NCBI GenBank assembly: GCA_025351615.1
Contig: JANXVP010000378.1
Coordinates: 1-12,879 of the forward strand
DNA from: Ramlibacter sp.
GTDB taxonomy: Bacteria > Pseudomonadota > Gammaproteobacteria > Burkholderiales > Burkholderiaceae_C
Direction of reading: 5' to 3'
Length of the DNA stretch: 12,879 bases
Below the pieces are notes generated by a model. It ran no database searches, had not been told where the DNA came from, and was given only the letters and a program-made list of their open reading frames with translations. Positions 1 to 7,836 of the stretch are shown here, one piece after another; positions within the stretch are counted from its first letter, which is position 1, and every line of letters begins with the position of its first letter. Both the position numbers and the translations under genes were made by a program.

Positions 1-1
1 G

Positions 2-259
2 CGCCAGGCCCTGGCCATCCATGCCCGCGGCATCGGCGAGGCCGTGGATGGCAACAGGCATCTGCCGGCGAAAGACCAGGCGTTCACGGTATCGGCCGAG
101 CTGCTCCTGATGCAGCACACCTGCCACTGGTTCTGCAAGTCAAAAAATGTGGCCACGGCGCGAATGCTGCTGCGCCACCAGACCTCTTACCAGCAGCTCG
201 TTGCGTCGGTGTCGCCGCAGACGCGCGCCGCCTACTGCGCACTGGTCGGACGGCGTTAG
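2..259 (+). CDS. C-terminal part of an unrecognised protein (5' end outside window)
   Basis: The frame is open from the first bases of the window to a TAG at 257-259, giving 85 residues. Third codon positions are mostly G or C, as expected for a real gene in this genome, and no competing frame looks better. The fragment is mostly helical in character. It contains an SAELLLMQHTCHW stretch with several Cys/His residues and ends in CALVGRR. I recognise no family. An internal GTG at 44 could be read as a start, but the frame continues upstream without a stop, so a truncated longer gene is more likely. The gene is followed by an inverted repeat (253-259 with 277-283). Confidence 0.55.
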   Translation, partial: RQALAIHARGIGEAVDGNRHLPAKDQAFTVSAELLLMQHTCHWFCKSKNVATARMLLRHQTSYQQLVASVSPQTRAAYCALVGRR

Positions 260-496
260 TCCGGCTTTCCAACAGCCTAACGCGGGAGCCAGCACCACGC
301 GGCGCCAAAGTCATACGACATGAAGCTAACGCGGCAGTTCCCCATGCTCGTCGATGCCGGGCAGGCGGCGACCGGCGTGAACCGCCATTGACGGACCGCG
401 GCTGCGTCCATCGTCCTACATGGACAGTCCCGCCCGCGGCACAACATGGATTGCTGGGTGCAAAAGCATTGCGCACCCGCTTCAAGGAGAATGCCG
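260..496. other. Intergenic region with two small hairpins, no convincing gene
   Basis: No frame here has convincing coding character. Two structures are visible. A 7-bp inverted repeat, GCGTTAG (253-259, overlapping the preceding stop) with CTAACGC (277-283), has a 17-base loop and no T-run, so it is at best a weak terminator. The CTAACGCGG sequence recurs at 326-334. A second hairpin pairs GGGTGC (456-461) with GCACCC (473-478), just upstream of the ribosome binding site of the next gene. A TTGACG at 388-393 resembles a -35 box, but I see no good -10 at a suitable distance. Confidence 0.5.
453..489 (+). promoter_or_regulatory. Leader hairpin and ribosome binding site that decides the start at 497
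   Basis: AAGGAG at 484-489 lies 7 bases before the ATG at 497 and only 1 base before the ATG at 491, so 497 is the likely start. Immediately upstream, GGGTGC/GCACCC (456-461/473-478) forms a stem with an 11-base loop. The outer bases 453-454 and 479-480 can extend it past a bulge. The stem ends 3-5 bases before the ribosome binding site, so it could influence translation. This effect is inference only. Confidence 0.45.
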
Positions 497-796
497 ATGA
501 AATTTGCCGTCCTCTGCGCGGCGCTGGTGGTCGCTCCAGCGTTTGCCAATGACCTGGTCGCGTACAACGGAGGCGACTCCGTGCACCTGTCCGACAGTCC
601 TTGCAACAGCGAACAGGTGCTCGGTTACCTGCCGCCGCAACTGCATTCGGACTTCAAGGCCGCATCGGCGATTCTCGCCGGCCAACCCTTCGCTGCCTGC
701 TGGCGGGTGCTGGGTGGCGCGGCTCATGTTCTTTACGAAGACGGCGACCAGGGCCTGATTCCCTTGGCCGATCTCAAACCCGAACTCAATGCCTGA
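497..796 (+). CDS. Small secreted (periplasmic) protein of unknown function
   Basis: The product is 99 residues. It begins with a classic short signal peptide (MKFAVLCAALVVAPAFA, predicted cleavage before ND), so the mature part of about 82 residues should be exported to the periplasm. The mature part has two cysteines, in the contexts SPCNSE and AACWRV, which could form a disulfide. Its C-terminus reads DGDQGLIPLADLKPE, a pattern I associate with short hypothetical proteins of Burkholderiales, without an assigned role. The start was chosen by the AAGGAG site at 484-489. In-frame codons further upstream (446, 491) would add residues before the signal peptide and are badly spaced. The gene converges on the minus-strand block, 38 bases from the end of the HAD gene, with no strong terminator between them. 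Function is unknown. Confidence 0.75.
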   Translation: MKFAVLCAALVVAPAFANDLVAYNGGDSVHLSDSPCNSEQVLGYLPPQLHSDFKAASAILAGQPFAACWRVLGGAAHVLYEDGDQGLIPLADLKPELNA

Positions 797-834
797 AGCG
801 GGATGGGGCTGCGGTCCGCATCTGCGCGACGGAG

Positions 835-1509
835 TCAGTCCAGCAGGAGCGGCAGTTCGGCCATGTCGGTGAAGATGGAGATCGCACCGGCTCTTCGGAG
901 CGCATCCGGTGCGTCGTGCCCCACCTGCGATGGGCTGTAACCGAACACAGTGGCTCCCGCCGCCACGCCGGCGGCAACCCCGGTGATGGTGTCTTCCACC
1001 ACCGCGCAGCGGCTCGGGCCGACGTCGAGTGCGGCCGCAGCGGCAAGGTAGACGTCCGGAAAGGGCTTGGACCGCGGCAGGTCGTGACCGCTGAAGATGC
1101 GGCCTTCGAAATAACGCATCATCCCGACTTTTTCCAGCTGCAACCTCACCTTGAACAGGTCGGCACCGGACGCGCAGGCAATGCGACCCTGGTAGCGCTG
1201 GTGCAATGCTTGCACCGCCGGCTCGGCATTGCGGATCGCGATGAGGTCGCGCTCCAGCGCGATGTTGCGGCGTTCGCGAAAGTGCGCCAGCCACTGCGGC
1301 GTGACCGGCTGGCCGGTCTTTGTTTCGATGAGCGCGGCCTCGTCCTTCACCGCCTTGCCGACGAACAGGCGCATGCATTCGGCTTGCGTCAGCTTCCAGC
1401 CCTGCTCCTCGAGCATATCGCGCAGCACGCCGTTGGTGATCGGTTCGCTGTCCACCAGCACGCCGTCGCAATCGAACAGCACCGCATCGAACCGGTTCCG
1501 CCCCGTCAC
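835..1509 (-). CDS. HAD-superfamily phosphatase (beta-phosphoglucomutase-like subfamily)
   Basis: The product is 224 residues and probably a cytoplasmic phosphomonoesterase acting on a small phosphorylated metabolite. All four HAD motifs are visible: motif I FDCDGVLVDSE with nucleophile Asp13 and acid/base Asp15; motif II Ser114 in ACASGAD; motif III Lys148 in RSKPFPD; motif IV Glu172-Asp173 in VVEDT. Residues of about 20-90 form a helical C1 cap, as in the YieH/phosphoglycolate phosphatase/beta-phosphoglucomutase group. The cap does not allow me to name the substrate. The GTG start at 1509 overlaps the thiolase stop by 4 bases (GTGA), which indicates translational coupling as the last gene of the operon. 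The reading frame remains open upstream inside the thiolase, but that part is an overlapping shadow. A housecleaning role linked to thiolase metabolism is possible but not shown. Confidence 0.88.
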   Translation of the reverse strand: MTGRNRFDAVLFDCDGVLVDSEPITNGVLRDMLEEQGWKLTQAECMRLFVGKAVKDEAALIETKTGQPVTPQWLAHFRERRNIALERDLIAIRNAEPAVQALHQRYQGRIACASGADLFKVRLQLEKVGMMRYFEGRIFSGHDLPRSKPFPDVYLAAAAALDVGPSRCAVVEDTITGVAAGVAAGATVFGYSPSQVGHDAPDALRRAGAISIFTDMAELPLLLD

Positions 1510-2687
1510 ATCAGCTCGAGCGCGACAGCCGTCGCTTCGCCGCCGCCGATGCACAGCGTCGCCACGCCGCGCTTGCCGCCCCGCGCCTTCAGTGCATGCA
1601 TCAGCGTGACCATGATGCGGGCGCCCGACGCGCCGATCGGGTGCCCGAGCGCGCAAGCACCGCCGTTGACGTTGACGATGTCGTGACCGATCTTCAGTTC
1701 CTCCATCAAGGCCATCGGCACCACGGCGAAGGCCTCGTTGACCTCCCACAAGTCGACATCGCCGACCTTCCAGCCGGACTTGGCCAGCAGCTTGTGGGTG
1801 GCGCCGACCGGCGCCGTGGTGAACCAGTTCGGCTCCTGCGCATGCATGGCATGGGCGACGATGCGCGCCAGCGGCCTGACCCCCAGCCGCTTCGCCGTGC
1901 TCTCCAGCATCATCACCAGCGCAGCGGCGCCGTCGTTGATGCTTGAACTGCTGGCGGCCGTGATGGTGCCGTCCTTCTTGAACGCCGGCTTCAGCGTCGT
2001 GATCTTGTCCAGCTTGACCTTGCCGGGACCTTCGTCGATCGTGACAACACGCTCGCCGCTGCGGTCCTTCACCGTCACTGCAGTGATCTCGGCGGCAAAC
2101 GCACCCGACTCCGTCGCGGCCTTGGCGCGCTTCACGCTCGCGGTGGCAAAAGCGTCCTGCGCCTCGCGGCTGAAGTTGTATTTGGCGGCGCATTCCTCGC
2201 CAAAGGTGCCCATCGAACGGCCCGCTTCGTACGCATCTTCCAGTCCGTCCAGCATCATGTGGTCATAGATCTTGTCGTGGCCCATCCGGTAGCCGCCGCG
2301 ACCCTTGAGGAGCAGGTAGGGCGCGTTGGTCATGCTTTCCATGCCGCCGGCGACCATCACTTCATGGGTGCCGGCCAGCAGCATGTCGTTGGCGAACATC
2401 GCGGCCTTCATGCCCGAGCCGCACATCTTGGACAGCGTCACCGCGCCTGCGCTCTTGGGCAGGCCGCCCTTGAAGGCTGCCTGTCGCGCCGGCGCCTGAC
2501 CTTGCCCCGCCATCAGGCAGTTGCCGAACAGCACTTCGCCGACGGCGTCGGAGGGAATGCCGGCGCGCTCGACCGCGGCCTTGATGGCAGCGCCGCCCAG
2601 GTCGTGCGCAGACAGGCTGGAAAAGTCGCCCTGGAAACTCCCCATGGGGGTGCGGGCGGCGCCGACGATGACGACGGATTCAGGCAT
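1506..2687 (-). CDS. Acetyl-CoA C-acetyltransferase (thiolase)
   Basis: The product has 393 residues, the standard length of biosynthetic-type thiolases. It reversibly cleaves acetoacetyl-CoA with CoA into two acetyl-CoA in the cytoplasm. The nucleophilic cysteine is Cys89 (LSKMCGSGMK), the activating histidine is His349 in ALGHPIGASGAR, and the second catalytic cysteine is Cys379 in CIGGGEATAVALE. The loop SSSINDGAAAL at about 247-257 occupies the usual thiolase CoA-loop position. The ATG at 2687 is preceded by AAGGAG 6-7 bases upstream; an extension to 2738 lacks such a site. Standing downstream of ivd and aceK, it most likely performs the final step of leucine (acetoacetate) catabolism rather than polyhydroxybutyrate synthesis, since no phaB/phaC is nearby. 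It overlaps the HAD gene start by 4 bases. Confidence 0.93.
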   Translation of the reverse strand: MPESVVIVGAARTPMGSFQGDFSSLSAHDLGGAAIKAAVERAGIPSDAVGEVLFGNCLMAGQGQAPARQAAFKGGLPKSAGAVTLSKMCGSGMKAAMFANDMLLAGTHEVMVAGGMESMTNAPYLLLKGRGGYRMGHDKIYDHMMLDGLEDAYEAGRSMGTFGEECAAKYNFSREAQDAFATASVKRAKAATESGAFAAEITAVTVKDRSGERVVTIDEGPGKVKLDKITTLKPAFKKDGTITAASSSSINDGAAALVMMLESTAKRLGVRPLARIVAHAMHAQEPNWFTTAPVGATHKLLAKSGWKVGDVDLWEVNEAFAVVPMALMEELKIGHDIVNVNGGACALGHPIGASGARIMVTLMHALKARGGKRGVATLCIGGGEATAVALELM

Positions 2688-2772
2688 GGTGTTCTCCTTC
2701 AAAAAATTGATAGATGGTGGCTGCGGCGAACAGCGCAATGAGCATAGCGAAGATCGCGAGCCCCGCGCTCAA
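2680..2772 (-). CDS. Possible 30-residue single-pass membrane peptide
   Basis: A short frame sits between aceK and the thiolase gene. It begins with TTG at 2772, which overlaps the aceK stop (TTGA), and ends at TGA 2680-2682 inside the first codons of the thiolase gene. An AAGGG at 2779-2783 lies 6 bases before the TTG. The translation is a strongly hydrophobic segment of about 20 residues ([18 protein letters not shown]), followed by [11 protein letters not shown], which would suit a single transmembrane helix with a short charged tail. An alternative start is the ATG at 2745, giving 21 residues. The gap is otherwise 81 bases, and the frame could arise by chance. No homologue is recognised. 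Translation through this frame would lead ribosomes directly to the thiolase start. Confidence 0.32.
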   Translation of the reverse strand: MSAGLAIFAMLIALFAAATIYQFFEGEHHA

Positions 2773-4595
2773 GCGGATCCCTTCTGGCGCCGGAAGCGCT
2801 TCTCGCGCTCATACGGAAAGACATCGTGCACGTAACCGGCCTGGATCCGCTCCTGGTGCGCCTGCCAGAATCCAGCCTCGAGCAGGTCGGCGTGGTGCTT
2901 CATGAACACCTCGCGGATCGCGGCGTTTCCCAGCAGGAAAGGCGCGAAGGTCTCGGGGAACACGTCGCGCGGGCCGACCGTGTACCAAACCTCGCCCGAC
3001 ATCTCGTCTTCCTCGTTGCGTGCCTGCGGCACGGTGCGAAACTTGCAGTCCGTGATGTATTCGATCTCGTCATAGTCGTAGAACACCACCTTGCCGTTGC
3101 GGGTGACGCCGAAGTTCTTCCACAGCATGTCGCCCGGAAAGATGTTGGCCGCGACCAGGTCTTTGATCGCATTGCCATACTCGATCACCGCCTGCTCGAT
3201 CTGCCCGCGCGCATTCAGCGCCGCGCCGCTGGCGTCATCGATGCCGGCGTCGAAAGCCTCCTGCAGATAGATGTTCAGCGGAATCATGCGGCGCTCGATG
3301 TAGAGATGCTTGACGATGACCTCCTCGCGGCCATCGCCATCACGATCGCTGATTTCCAGCTGGCTGGGCGCGAACTTGCGAATCTCATCGATCAGCTCCT
3401 CCTCGAAACGGTCGCGCGCAAATGCCACTTCGCTGTATTCCAGCGTGTCGGCCATGCGCCCCACCCGATCGTGCTGCTTGACCAGCAGATACTTGCCCTT
3501 GATCTTCTCGCGCGTCGTGTCCTTGGGCGCCGGGTAATAGTCCTTGATCAGCTTGAAGACGTAGGGGAAGGACGGCAGGTCGAACACCAGCATCACCATG
3601 CCCTTGATGCCGGGCGCGATCCGGAACTTGTCGCTCGAGTGCCGAAGGTGGTAGAGAAAGTCGCGGTAGAACAGCGTTTTGCCCTGCTTGGCCAGCCCCA
3701 GCGCGTTGTAGATCTCGTTGCGCGGCTTGCGCGGCATCAGCGAGCGCAGGAACTGGACGTAGGCGCTCGGCACGCCCATATCGACCATGAAGTACGCCCG
3801 CGCGAAACTGAACAGCCCCTGCAAGTCGTCTTCGCCGAACAGGAATGCGTCGATCACCAGCTTGCCGGCCTTGTTGTGCAGGATCGGCAATGCGAACGGG
3901 ACTTCGTTGAAACCGTTGATGATCTTGCCGACGGCGTAGGCGCCCTTGTTGCGGAAGAACAGGCTGGACAGCACCTGGACCTGGAAATTGGCGCGTAGTT
4001 TGACCTGGGCCAGCCGCGCGCTCATTGCGTCCAGCACGAAGCCGGCGTCGCGCTGCAGGTCGTCGAACGGGCGCTGCAGCTGGAAGTTGTCGACCATCCG
4101 CACGATCGTCTCGAGCAAGGTGTCGGGGCTCGGGTAATAAGCGCGGTAGGTCGGCGCCGCCCCTGGCTCGTCGTTCTCGATGTATTCGGTGCTGACCGCG
4201 GGCCGCACGAAAATGAAATCGTTGTGGAAGTGGGTGCGGTGCAGGATCTTGGTCGTCACGGAATTGAAGAAGGTTTCAGCCAGCTCAGGCTGCTGGTGAT
4301 CGACCAGCAGGCCGATGTAGTGCAGCTTGACCTGGTGCCAGACGTCCATCGGCTGCTCGCCCGCCTTGAATTCATTTTCCAACCGGGCCGTCGCTTCCTT
4401 CACCCGCAGGTCGTAGAACTCGATGCGTTCCCGCTGGGCCCGTTGCTGGCCGTGCCAGTCGGCGGTTTCGAAGCGGTGCTTGGCCCCCCCCGACTCGCTG
4501 CGGAACAGCCGGTAATGGCGGTTAAAACCATCCATCATCGCATTAGCGATGTCATAGGCCAGGGGCGAATCCAGGCGCTGCGGGAACGTGGCCAA
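2769..4595 (-). CDS. aceK: Isocitrate dehydrogenase kinase/phosphatase AceK
   Basis: The product is 608 residues and bifunctional. It phosphorylates isocitrate dehydrogenase to inactivate it, sending isocitrate to the glyoxylate shunt, and also removes the phosphate. The N-terminal regulatory domain carries the family signature [11 protein letters not shown] (41-51). The kinase-like domain has the AceK ATP loop [17 protein letters not shown] (327-343) and a lysine in KLIKDYYP. The catalytic motif [16 protein letters not shown] has Asp489, and the metal/ATP-binding Asp/Glu cluster is YDYDEIEY (506-513). The length is close to the usual 575-610. The start is a TTG at 4595: an in-frame TGA lies 4 codons upstream and AGGA stands 6 bases before it, so no better start exists. 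An eight-G tract (minus strand, 4484-4491) lies in codons 35-38. It sits downstream of can within the leucine-catabolic block, which fits a need to handle acetyl-CoA. Confidence 0.97.
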   Translation of the reverse strand: MATFPQRLDSPLAYDIANAMMDGFNRHYRLFRSESGGAKHRFETADWHGQQRAQRERIEFYDLRVKEATARLENEFKAGEQPMDVWHQVKLHYIGLLVDHQQPELAETFFNSVTTKILHRTHFHNDFIFVRPAVSTEYIENDEPGAAPTYRAYYPSPDTLLETIVRMVDNFQLQRPFDDLQRDAGFVLDAMSARLAQVKLRANFQVQVLSSLFFRNKGAYAVGKIINGFNEVPFALPILHNKAGKLVIDAFLFGEDDLQGLFSFARAYFMVDMGVPSAYVQFLRSLMPRKPRNEIYNALGLAKQGKTLFYRDFLYHLRHSSDKFRIAPGIKGMVMLVFDLPSFPYVFKLIKDYYPAPKDTTREKIKGKYLLVKQHDRVGRMADTLEYSEVAFARDRFEEELIDEIRKFAPSQLEISDRDGDGREEVIVKHLYIERRMIPLNIYLQEAFDAGIDDASGAALNARGQIEQAVIEYGNAIKDLVAANIFPGDMLWKNFGVTRNGKVVFYDYDEIEYITDCKFRTVPQARNEEDEMSGEVWYTVGPRDVFPETFAPFLLGNAAIREVFMKHHADLLEAGFWQAHQERIQAGYVHDVFPYEREKRFRRQKGSA

Positions 4596-4652
4596 ACGAG
4601 GTCCTAGCTCACGATGCTTTTGGGGGCGCGAACGCGGTGAGGGTGGAGTCTG

Positions 4653-5312
4653 TCACTTGCGGGCCGCCCAGACGCCGTCGACCGCGTCGCGATACAGGTG
4701 CTCCATCGCATCGGGGTTCGCCACCGTCATGTTGAGGTCCTTCAGCAATCCGTCGTGGACGCCGAAGGCCCAGCCGTGGATGCTGACCTTCTGGCCGGCC
4801 GCCCAGGCGTCGACCATCACCGTGCTGACGCACACATTGACCACCTGCTCGATCACGTTGAGGTCCACCAGGACGTCGGCGCGCTTTTCCGGCGCGATGC
4901 TTTCCAGCAGGCTGCGATGCCGGTCGCGCACGTCCTGGATGTGGCGGATCCAGTTGTCCGCCAGGCCGATGCGCTTGCCGTGCAGCGCGGCCAGCACGCC
5001 GCCACAGCCGTAGTGGCCAACCACCATGATGTGCTCGACCCGCAGCATCTCGACGGCGAACTGGATGGCCGACAGCGCGTTCAGGTCCGAGTGCACGACA
5101 ATGTTGGCGACGTTGCGGTGGACGAACACCTCGCCGGGGTCCAGCCCGGTGATCTGGTTGGCTGGCACCCGGCTGTCGGAGCAGCCGATCCACATGTAGC
5201 GTGGCGATTGCTGCTCGACCAGGCCGGTGAAGAACCCGGGCCGGTCGCGGTTCATCTGGTCGGCCCACTCCCGGTTGTGCTTGAACAGGTCGGAGATGTT
5301 GGCGGTGGTCAT
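4653..5312 (-). CDS. can: Beta-class carbonic anhydrase
   Basis: The product has 219 residues, the length of E. coli Can. It is a cytoplasmic zinc enzyme interconverting CO2 and bicarbonate. Zinc ligands and catalytic residues are all present: Cys44-x-Asp46-x-Arg48 in WIGCSDSRVP, and His100 with Cys103 in VVGHYGCGG. RNVANIV at about 66-72 and the HGWAFG stretch near the C-terminus are also typical. The ATG at 5312 lies 10 bases after the stop of the peptidase gene, with no strong ribosome binding site (only GACAATCTCCCC precedes it), so it may depend on translational coupling. The frame is open further upstream inside the peptidase gene, but that region has no family similarity. In this operon it plausibly provides bicarbonate for biotin carboxylases such as methylcrotonyl-CoA carboxylase (inference). 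Confidence 0.96.
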   Translation of the reverse strand: MTTANISDLFKHNREWADQMNRDRPGFFTGLVEQQSPRYMWIGCSDSRVPANQITGLDPGEVFVHRNVANIVVHSDLNALSAIQFAVEMLRVEHIMVVGHYGCGGVLAALHGKRIGLADNWIRHIQDVRDRHRSLLESIAPEKRADVLVDLNVIEQVVNVCVSTVMVDAWAAGQKVSIHGWAFGVHDGLLKDLNMTVANPDAMEHLYRDAVDGVWAARK

Positions 5313-5322
5313 GGGGAGATTG

Positions 5323-6015
5323 TCATCCGGCTTCGGCCAGCAGGCGGGTAGGCATGAAAACGAGCGCGCCGGCAGCGTCCACCTCGACGGCCGCCAGGCC
5401 GGGCCGGTCGGTGACGGCTTCGACGCAACGGCCGTCCTCGAAGCGGAGCATCGCGCCGTCGGGTGCGCCGAACGCCGGTCGCCGCGGCGCGCTGATGAGG
5501 ATCGGCTGGCGCCAGGCCTCGCCATCGAGGTGCGGGCAGAAAGTGGCGTCGATCCAGCCGAGGCCAGCGCGGATGCCGCCGCCGGGGACGCTATCCGTCA
5601 CGTAGTCGGCGAACCAGCAGTTGGCGCCAGCGCTGATGCCGGCCAGCGTGGTCCCCCCGTTCCATGCTTCCCGCAGTGCCGTGTCGAAACCGAATTCGCG
5701 CCAGACGGCCACCATGCCGACCGTGTTTCCGCCGCCGACGTAGACCAGATCGGCGTCGCGCACGGCCTGCGCGTAGTCGCGCTTCATATCGTAGGGGAAG
5801 AAAACGAGCGTGTCTGGGTGGCAGCCCAGACTGGTGAACAGGCGCATGAAGCGCAATTGCGCCCGTTCACTGTCGCCGCTGGCGGTGCCGAGGTACAGCA
5901 CGCGCGGCCGCCCTGGGCGCCGCCGAAGCAGCGAGAGGACGTAGCGCTCCTGCAGCCCGCGCGTGTCCTCCATCAGGAAGCCGCCACCGCCGATCGCGAC
6001 TATGGCCGCGCTCAT
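5323..6015 (-). CDS. S51-family (dipeptidase E-like) serine peptidase
   Basis: The product is 230 residues with the class-I glutamine-amidotransferase-like fold of peptidase family S51. The nucleophile elbow is AGISAGANCW with Ser128. A GGGNT turn (94-98) forms the oxyanion-side loop typical of PepE/cyanophycinase relatives. The probable catalytic histidine is His162 in FCPHLD. A glycine-rich start (IVAIGGGGF) matches the first beta strand. PepE-like enzymes cleave Asp-X dipeptides, but specificity here cannot be read from sequence, and it may act on another small amide. There is no signal peptide, so it is cytoplasmic. Its ATG overlaps the GNAT stop by 4 bases (ATGA), and its own stop is 10 bases before can, so it is clearly co-transcribed with them. 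Confidence 0.88.
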   Translation of the reverse strand: MSAAIVAIGGGGFLMEDTRGLQERYVLSLLRRRPGRPRVLYLGTASGDSERAQLRFMRLFTSLGCHPDTLVFFPYDMKRDYAQAVRDADLVYVGGGNTVGMVAVWREFGFDTALREAWNGGTTLAGISAGANCWFADYVTDSVPGGGIRAGLGWIDATFCPHLDGEAWRQPILISAPRRPAFGAPDGAMLRFEDGRCVEAVTDRPGLAAVEVDAAGALVFMPTRLLAEAG

Positions 6016-6557
6016 GCGGTGTCCCGCCGGTAGCGGGCGTAAACAATGCGGTCTATCACGCGACCGTCCTTGATCGCACTTTGCGGCATGCGGGCCTCGA
6101 GCTGGTAGCCGCAGGAACGGGCCACGCCCTGCGACCCTTCGTTCCAGGCGAAGATGGGTGCGTAGATGCGGGTGATTTCAGCGCTGTGCGCAAATGTCCA
6201 GTCGGTCGCGAGCGCCAGGGCTTCCGACGTGATGCCGCGGCGCCAGAAGGTTTGGCCGATCCAGTAGCCGACTTCCGCGTTGCAGCGCAGCCAGCCGCTG
6301 TCGTTGCGAAAGCCGATGCACCCGACGACTTCTTCCTGTACGGTGATGCCCCAAACAGCCTCGCCCATGCCGCGCCAGGCGCCGGCGCACCACGCCTGCG
6401 CGTCCGCCAGTGTGTAGGGCCGCGGAAAGCCCTCGAACAGATTGCGCCAGACCGCTTCATCGTCGGCATTGCGCTGAAGCGCCGGCGCGTCGCGCGGGCG
6501 AAGCGCACGCAGCACGCAGCACGCATCGGCTGCCGGCAAGGGTGGGCGGGATGGCAT
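6012..6557 (-). CDS. GNAT-family N-acetyltransferase (RimJ/RimL type)
   Basis: The product is 181 residues. It should transfer an acetyl group from acetyl-CoA to an amine or protein N-terminus; the acceptor is unknown. The order of elements follows the RimJ/RimL group: an LRALRPRDAPAL opening, a strand with VWGITVQEEVVGCIGF (about 68-83), then motif A VGYWIGQTFWRRGITSEAL (97-115) with the acetyl-CoA pyrophosphate loop WRRGIT. Motif B has Asn139 and the GVARSCGYQLEA segment. The ATG at 6557 has no strong ribosome binding site. It lies 59 bases after ivd in the direction of transcription and overlaps the peptidase start by 4 bases. The preceding gap (6558-6615) shows nothing. The pairing with an S51 peptidase suggests a small accessory module inserted in the leucine operon. 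Confidence 0.88.
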   Translation of the reverse strand: MPSRPPLPAADACCVLRALRPRDAPALQRNADDEAVWRNLFEGFPRPYTLADAQAWCAGAWRGMGEAVWGITVQEEVVGCIGFRNDSGWLRCNAEVGYWIGQTFWRRGITSEALALATDWTFAHSAEITRIYAPIFAWNEGSQGVARSCGYQLEARMPQSAIKDGRVIDRIVYARYRRDTA

Positions 6558-6615
6558 CGGTCGTCATCGCTTGGTTCTGTCTCTGGCCGTCATCCCGGAC
6601 CAGATGCCACTGGCC

Positions 6616-7794
6616 TCACATCGTCTCCGCGAACAGCTCACGGCCGATCAGCATGCGGCGGACTTCGCTGGTGCCGGCGCCGATTTCGTACAGCTTGGCA
6701 TCGCGCCACAGCCGGCCCAGCGGATAGTCGTTGATGTAGCCGTTGCCGCCGAAGATCTGGATGCCTTCGCCCGCCATCCAGGTCGCCTTTTCGGCGCACC
6801 AGAGGATCACCGAGGCGCAGTCCTTGCGGACCTGCCGCACATGATCGCTGCCCAGCAGGTCCAGGTTCTTCCCGACGGTGTAGCAGAAGGCCCGGCCGGC
6901 CTGCAACACCGTGTACATGTCGGCCAGCTTGCCCTGGATCAGCTGGAACTCGCCGATGCTCTGGCCGAACTGCTTGCGATCGTGGACATACGGCACCACG
7001 TTGTCCATCACCGCCTGCATGATGCCGATCGGCCCGGCCGCCAGCACCGCACGTTCGTAGTCCAGTCCACTCATGAGGACCTTGGCGCCGCCGTTCAGCG
7101 TGCCGAGCACGTTGCCGGCGGGGACTTCGACGTTGTCGAACACCAGCTCGCCCGTATGCGACCCGCGCATGCCCAGCTTGTCGAGCTTTTGCGCCACCGA
7201 GAAACCCTGCATGTCCTTTTCGACGATGAAGGCCGTGACGCCGCGCGCACCGAGTTCAGGCTCGGTCTTGGCATAGACCACCAGCGTGTCCGCGTCCGGG
7301 CCGTTGGTGATCCACATCTTGCTGCCATTGAGAAGGTAGTAGCCGCCCTTGTCCTGGGCCTTGAGCTTCATGCCGATCACGTCGCTGCCGGCGCCGGCCT
7401 CGCTCATCGCCAGCGCGCCGACGTGCTCGCCCGAAATCAGTTTGGGCAGGTAGTTGCGCCGCTGCGCATCGCTGCCGTTGCGCTTGATCTGGTTAACGCA
7501 CAGGTTGCTGTGGGCGCCGTAGGACAAGCCGACCGATGCCGACGCGCGGGAGATTTCTTCCATGGCGATCATGTGCGCCAGGTAGCCCATCCCGGCGCCG
7601 CCGTATTCCTCAGGCACGGTGATGCCCAGCACGCCGAGTGCACCCATCTTGCGCCACAGGTCCATCGGGAAGCGGTCGTCGGCGTCGAGCTGGGCGGCGC
7701 GTGGTGCGATCTCGGCCTGCGCGAATTCATGGACCGCATCACGCAGCGCGTCGACGTCTTCGCCAAGCTGGAAGTTGAGGCCGGGAAGGTTCAT
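6616..7794 (-). CDS. ivd: Isovaleryl-CoA dehydrogenase
   Basis: The product is 392 residues, an FAD-dependent acyl-CoA dehydrogenase that converts isovaleryl-CoA to 3-methylcrotonyl-CoA, the third step of leucine breakdown, passing electrons to ETF. The first family signature [13 protein letters not shown] is at 127-139 and the second, [20 protein letters not shown], at about 348-367. The catalytic base typical of isovaleryl-CoA dehydrogenases is Glu247 in [16 protein letters not shown]. In that subfamily the base lies here rather than near the C-terminus, which distinguishes it from short- and medium-chain enzymes. The ATG at 7794 has AAGAAGG about 6 bases upstream. A LiuR-type palindrome lies 42 bases upstream, and liuR is just behind it. 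It is the first gene of the minus-strand block. Confidence 0.95.
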   Translation of the reverse strand: MNLPGLNFQLGEDVDALRDAVHEFAQAEIAPRAAQLDADDRFPMDLWRKMGALGVLGITVPEEYGGAGMGYLAHMIAMEEISRASASVGLSYGAHSNLCVNQIKRNGSDAQRRNYLPKLISGEHVGALAMSEAGAGSDVIGMKLKAQDKGGYYLLNGSKMWITNGPDADTLVVYAKTEPELGARGVTAFIVEKDMQGFSVAQKLDKLGMRGSHTGELVFDNVEVPAGNVLGTLNGGAKVLMSGLDYERAVLAAGPIGIMQAVMDNVVPYVHDRKQFGQSIGEFQLIQGKLADMYTVLQAGRAFCYTVGKNLDLLGSDHVRQVRKDCASVILWCAEKATWMAGEGIQIFGGNGYINDYPLGRLWRDAKLYEIGAGTSEVRRMLIGRELFAETM

Positions 7795-7836
7795 GGGTCG
7801 CCTTCTTGAAATGGTCGAGTGGACGTCCGTGACGGA

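Noticed and set aside
253..334. GCGTTAG/CTAACGC repeats considered as an integron attC-like or insertion-sequence end
   Set aside because: The core does not match GTTRRRY, the arms are only 7 bp, and no integrase or transposase gene is nearby.
797..834. Possible bidirectional terminator between the secreted-protein gene and the HAD gene
   Set aside because: Only a 4-bp stem (TGCG/CGCA) is visible, with no T-run on either strand.
482..1471. Minus-strand open frame (329 residues) across the secreted protein and the HAD gene
   Set aside because: It runs out of frame through the HAD gene and antisense to the signal-peptide gene; an Arg/Gly-rich shadow.
2826..3998. Long plus-strand open frame (390 residues) opposite aceK
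   Set aside because: It is an antisense shadow of a clear aceK in high-GC DNA. Its translation is rich in Ala/Val/Arg/His with no family signature.
6571..7809. Long plus-strand open frame (412 residues) opposite ivd
   Set aside because: Antisense of a well-matched isovaleryl-CoA dehydrogenase; low-complexity composition, no motifs.
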